From: CANHEE01 sp043777755
GTDB taxonomy: Bacteria > Bacteroidota > Bacteroidia > Chitinophagales > Saprospiraceae
DNA: 6,954 nt
NCBI GenBank assembly: GCA_043777755.1
Contig: JAYWHK010000280.1
Span: 1 to 6,954, forward strand
Reading direction: 5' to 3'
A program made the translations under genes and the position numbers. The first letter of the stretch is position 1. Each line of letters starts with the position of its first letter. Shown here one piece after another: positions 6,721 through 6,954 of this stretch. Under the pieces are notes generated by a model, which had not been told where the DNA came from, made no database searches, and saw only the letters and a list, made by a program, of their open reading frames with translations.

Positions 6721-6845
6721 TGGGTTGCTCTTTTATTTTTTTACTAAAATTTTTTATTATTATTATTTCGAGAAGTAAAAGTAATACGATGGTTTTACAA
6801 AACCAAATATTTATTTTAAAAAATTTAGAGATAAGGGTAAAAACG
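6721..6845. other. A/T-rich intergenic leader upstream of fadD
   Basis: This 125-bp stretch between the tRNA terminator and fadD must hold the fadD promoter, since the terminator ends the upstream transcript. I find no exact TAnnTTTG box on the minus strand and no clear FadR-like palindrome. Low-complexity A/T runs (6743-6768) make promoter calling unreliable. Confidence 0.4.
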
Positions 6846-6875
6846 AAAAAGCCACCCATTGCTGAGTGGCTTTTT
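6846..6875 (-). terminator. Intrinsic terminator behind tRNA-Asp (bidirectional)
   Basis: Perfect 10-bp arms AAAAAGCCAC (6846-6855) and GTGGCTTTTT (6866-6875) flank a 10-base loop. On the minus strand the stem ends in TTTTT and continues CGTTTTT, a strong rho-independent terminator starting one base past the 3' end of the tRNA. The A/T-flanked symmetry would let it work from the other direction too. Confidence 0.9.
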
Positions 6876-6876
6876 G

Positions 6877-6950
6877 CGGACCGGACGGGACTCGAACCCG
6901 CGACCTCCGCCGTGACAGGGCGGCATTCTAACCAACTGAACTACCGATCC
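6877..6950 (-). tRNA. tRNA-Asp (anticodon GUC)
   Basis: On the minus strand the 74-base sequence folds as a standard cloverleaf. The acceptor stem GGATCGG pairs with CCGGTCC with one G-U pair, and the discriminator base is G. The anticodon stem CCGCC/GGCGG encloses the loop CTGTCAC with anticodon GTC at 6916-6914. The T arm CGGG-TTCGAGT-CCCG carries the invariant GTTCGA. G73 with anticodon GUC fits aspartate identity. The 3' CCA is not encoded and must be added after transcription. The gene is followed after one base by its own terminator. It is oriented like fadD but separated from it by that terminator. Confidence 0.97.
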
Positions 6951-6954
6951 AGTA

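Overview
The window looks like chromosomal DNA from a low-GC member of the Bacteroidota, perhaps near the Cytophagales. Four observations point there. Intergenic DNA is very A/T-rich. No start codon has a convincing Shine-Dalgarno sequence. Two perfect TAnnTTTG boxes, the Bacteroidota -7 element, lie in the one divergent intergenic region. The secreted protein ends its signal peptide with the common ...FSQ pattern. Lineage is inferred from these signals only.

Layout from left to right. Positions 65-912 hold a two-gene minus-strand operon: a small secreted protein of unknown function followed by a YdjM/DUF457-like membrane protein, joined by a TAATG stop/start overlap. A divergent promoter region (913-1097) separates it from a plus-strand XRE-type regulator with a coiled-coil tail (1098-1526). 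Directly behind the regulator, in another frame, is a 50-codon coding-like remnant with no start (1523-1675), perhaps the C-terminus of an alpha-2-macroglobulin-like protein. Next comes a non-coding element of about 228 bp (1700-1927), with 13-bp perfect terminal inverted repeats, three internal hairpins and repeated ACGGATTTTCGC units. It abuts the stop codon of thrA and is the most unusual structure here.

The right-hand two thirds is conserved metabolism on the minus strand. There is a bifunctional aspartokinase/homoserine dehydrogenase (1931-4387), a strong intrinsic terminator (4471-4521), and a two-gene operon of a FadD-like long-chain acyl-CoA ligase (5050-6720) and a DinB-fold protein (4526-5053) joined by an ATGA overlap. 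At the right edge a tRNA-Asp(GUC) (6877-6950) is followed by its own terminator.

ThrA channels aspartate toward threonine and methionine, and FadD activates fatty acids. Nothing in the sequence ties these to the accessory left end. I see no defence system, CRISPR array, toxin-antitoxin pair or other clear new multi-gene system. The items most worth checking are the inverted-repeat element and the gene remnant between the regulator and thrA.
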